Shown: positions 5,754 to 7,484 of the stretch, piece after piece
Layout of the letters: every line of letters begins with the position of its first letter
How positions within the stretch are numbered: the stretch's first letter is position 1
DNA from: Rhodospirillaceae bacterium
GTDB lineage: Bacteria; Pseudomonadota; Alphaproteobacteria; UBA8366; GCA-2717185
Direction: 5' to 3'
Length of the DNA stretch: 7,484 bases
Assembly (NCBI GenBank): GCA_018660965.1
Contig: JABJJH010000072.1
Coordinates: forward strand, 1-7,484
Position numbers and translations under genes: made by a program
The notes under the pieces: generated by a model
Told to the model about the DNA's origin: nothing
The model's database searches: none
What the model saw: the letters and a program-made list of their open reading frames with translations, nothing else

Positions 5754-6806
5754 TTAGGCAAATTGCGGTGCGACCTTGGTCATGAACAGGCGGATGGAGT
5801 TTTCCGTCGTCTCGATATCCATGGGCCCAAGCCGGAACGTCATGATGAGGCCACCGGCACCGAATTTATCTATTTCCGCGATCTTTTCCGCGATTGTGTC
5901 GGGCGAACCATGCAGCAGGCTGTGTTCGACTTGCGCGTTCGCCCGAACGGTCGGGGCGACGCCCGCCACCGGTGCTTTCACCAGGGTGACGCCCTGTTCC
6001 TTGTGGATGCGGTCGCGCATGACGGCGCGGAATTCCGTTTGACGCTCGAACGCGGGAATGCCGATTTTAGCCGCCTCGGCGTCGGTTTCCGCCACGCAGA
6101 CGTTTCGCCATAGCCAGCATTCGCTCATGTTCTGGGCGATTTTTTCGTCGTCGTAGCCGGAGTCCCGCATCGTTTGCTGATACAATTCCATGCGATGTTT
6201 GGTGACCTCGTTGGACTGCACGTTCATCATGAACGGGCGCCCGGCGCGGGCCATTTCTACCATTGAGGCTTCACCGGAACACGCGCGGAGCATATAGGGG
6301 TGCGGCTGGGTGAAGGGGCGCGGTCGCAACAATGGCAGGCGCACATCCCAGAATTCGCCCTTGTGGACCATGTTTTCCGTCGTCCACGCCTTGACCATGA
6401 TTTCTTCGGATTCAACCAGTCGGGCCTGCGCTTCGTCCGGGTCGATGCCGTAACCCTGGTAATCGTAGATGTTGTAGGCGGTGCCGCGCCCCAGCCCGAC
6501 GATCAACCGGCCTTTGCTGATATTGTCGATCAACGACATCTGTTCGGCCATGCGGATGGGATGATGAAGCGACATCTGCGCGACGGCGAAGCCGATTTTG
6601 ATGTTCTTGGTGGCGGTCGCCAGCGCGGCGGCGAAGCTGACCGGATCGACATAGGCGCAAATGCCATCGAAATGATGCTCGCCCAACCACAATGTATCCA
6701 TGCCCAATTCGTCGCAAAGCCGCGCTTCGTCCAGGGTTTCATTGATGATGCGATGGTCGTCGGCGGGGTTTTCCGCCGCAGTGAACATGAAATTGCTGAA
6801 CTTCAT
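5754..6806 (-). CDS. LLM-class (luciferase-like) flavin-dependent oxidoreductase
   Basis: This 350-residue protein, counted from the ATG at 6806, has the TIM-barrel sequence pattern of bacterial luciferase-like monooxygenases. These use reduced FMN (or F420 in other branches) to oxidise a substrate with oxygen. Landmarks are the early FSNFMF strand, LWLGEHHF (39-46), the HHPIRMAEQMSLIDNISKGR segment (81-100) with VGLGRG (103-108), PFTQPHPYML (164-173) and the C-terminal HGSPDTIAEKI (299-309). In EHHF and HHPIR..E it resembles the luciferase alpha-subunit-like group. The reduced flavin would come from a separate reductase, none of which is visible here. It lies 31 bases downstream of the aminotransferase gene on the same strand, so the two probably form an operon. 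The substrate is unknown; oxidation of an aldehyde or a small organic compound is one possibility. Confidence 0.9.
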   Translation of the reverse strand: MKFSNFMFTAAENPADDHRIINETLDEARLCDELGMDTLWLGEHHFDGICAYVDPVSFAAALATATKNIKIGFAVAQMSLHHPIRMAEQMSLIDNISKGRLIVGLGRGTAYNIYDYQGYGIDPDEAQARLVESEEIMVKAWTTENMVHKGEFWDVRLPLLRPRPFTQPHPYMLRACSGEASMVEMARAGRPFMMNVQSNEVTKHRMELYQQTMRDSGYDDEKIAQNMSECWLWRNVCVAETDAEAAKIGIPAFERQTEFRAVMRDRIHKEQGVTLVKAPVAGVAPTVRANAQVEHSLLHGSPDTIAEKIAEIDKFGAGGLIMTFRLGPMDIETTENSIRLFMTKVAPQFA

Positions 6807-6812
6807 CACGTG

Positions 6813-6817
6813 TCCTC
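6813..6817 (-). promoter_or_regulatory. Ribosome binding site that decides the flavin oxidoreductase start
   Basis: GAGGA on the minus strand is six bases before the ATG at 6806 but only three before the adjacent in-frame GTG at 6809. The ATG is therefore the better start. Confidence 0.55.
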
Positions 6818-6837
6818 AAAAATGTTAAGTGGAATGA

Positions 6838-7484
6838 TTACTGTTTGGTCGCGGTGTCCGCCAGATAATCCACCGCCGCCATGACGCCGCCCTTGCCGTG
6901 CGGCACGTTCAGTAGCTGCAAGGTCGCTTCGATCCCGCCGATCGCGCCAATGATCATGGGTTCGTTCAGGTCGCCCATATGGCCAATCCGGAAGGCGCGC
7001 CCCATCAACGCGGCCAACCCGCCACCCAGCGATATGTTGAAGGTGTCCCGGCACGTCGTGCGAATATCGTTGGCGTAGGTGTCTTCGGGCGTGCGGATAC
7101 AGGTGATGGAATTCGCGCGTTGTTCGGGAACGAGGGCGTTGAATTCGAGCGGTCCATCGGAACACCAGACCGCGACCGCCTCGCGGACGGCTTCGGCTAT
7201 GCGGGCGTGGCGTGTGAAGATCGCGTCCATGCCTTCCTCATTGATCATGTCGATGGATTCCCGCAGCCCGAAAATCATGTGTTCCGGCGCGGTGCCGCAA
7301 AACCGGCGGTAGGATTCCTGGTCCATCCGGGACGCCCACGACCAGTATTCGCGCGGCATGACGCTATGTGTCGCTACTTCCAGCGCTTTCGCGCTGACGG
7401 CGGTGAAGGCTATGCCCGGTGGCATCATCAAGCCTTTTTGCGACGCGGCGATCACCACATCGACGCCCCAATCGTCCATGGGCA
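6838..7484 (-). CDS. Class V PLP aminotransferase, serine/alanine-glyoxylate type, C-terminal part (5' end outside window)
   Basis: The open frame runs off the right edge: a Pro codon precedes the ATG at 7479 in frame, so that Met is internal. About 215 C-terminal residues are visible. They begin in the pyridoxal-phosphate site with MDDWGVDVVIAASQKG, where the Lys of SQKG forms the Schiff base, followed by LMMPPGIAF. Further family marks are the YRRFCGTAPEHMIFGLRES stretch that runs into the small domain, and the C-terminal FNISLGGGLAALMGRAFRIG then HMGDLN, whose Arg is in the position that binds the substrate carboxylate in the family. The whole protein would be near 390-400 residues. Such enzymes transfer the amino group of serine or alanine to glyoxylate, giving glycine. 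Relatives include ureidoglycine-glyoxylate aminotransferase (PucG) and aspartate/2-aminoethylphosphonate enzymes, so the exact donor is uncertain. The gene precedes the flavin oxidoreductase in a likely operon. Confidence 0.9.
   Translation of the reverse strand, partial: PMDDWGVDVVIAASQKGLMMPPGIAFTAVSAKALEVATHSVMPREYWSWASRMDQESYRRFCGTAPEHMIFGLRESIDMINEEGMDAIFTRHARIAEAVREAVAVWCSDGPLEFNALVPEQRANSITCIRTPEDTYANDIRTTCRDTFNISLGGGLAALMGRAFRIGHMGDLNEPMIIGAIGGIEATLQLLNVPHGKGGVMAAVDYLADTATKQ

Noticed and set aside
6300..6884. Plus-strand open frame (194 codons) opposite the flavin oxidoreductase
   Set aside because: It overlaps the well-supported LLM gene and its junction with the aminotransferase. 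Its composition (Gly/Arg/His/Asp-rich) is typical of an antisense shadow.
1..7484. tRNA, rRNA, CRISPR arrays, insertion sequences, long direct repeats
   Set aside because: I looked on both strands and saw no cloverleaf with a CCA end, no spaced repeats, no transposase-like protein and no terminal inverted repeats.

Overview
The window looks like a piece of an alphaproteobacterial chromosome. The closest match in style is to free-living, motile Rhodospirillales-like bacteria. This is inferred from the GC-rich, gene-dense layout, the cytoplasmic HAMP-like/PAS/chemoreceptor architecture and the general flavour of the proteins; no rRNA or other marker gene is present to confirm it. Eight protein genes are visible, two of them cut by the window edges. 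I see no tRNA, rRNA, CRISPR array, insertion sequence or phage gene.

Layout from left to right. (1) On the plus strand, the C-terminal end of a thymidine/AMP phosphorylase-family enzyme is followed 42 bases later by a class I SAM-dependent methyltransferase. (2) Converging on these from the minus strand is a two-gene chemotaxis operon: a small stand-alone Aer/CetB-type PAS protein, then a soluble methyl-accepting chemotaxis protein with HAMP-like N-terminal repeats and its own PAS domain. An AT-rich leader of about 250 bases precedes this operon. (3) Also on the minus strand is a 12-helix MFS transporter. It is divergent, across about 107 bases, from (4) a plus-strand short-chain dehydrogenase/reductase. 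(5) Converging on the dehydrogenase is a minus-strand pair: a serine/alanine-glyoxylate-type PLP aminotransferase, truncated at the right edge, followed by a luciferase-like (LLM) flavin-dependent oxidoreductase.

How the genes may work together. The PAS protein and the chemoreceptor are best read as a bipartite redox/energy-taxis sensor. The split resembles Aer divided into two polypeptides, as in Campylobacter CetB/CetA, but neither partner has a membrane segment. The transporter, dehydrogenase, flavin oxidoreductase and aminotransferase form a plausible small catabolic neighbourhood, but the sequence does not identify a substrate and the link is only positional.

The chemotaxis pair and its leader have visibly lower GC (about 43-55% in hand-counted 60-base lines) than most lines counted in the flanking genes (58-78%). 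This is the main compositional irregularity in the window. Nothing here is clearly a previously undescribed system; the soluble split Aer-like sensor is the most interesting item.
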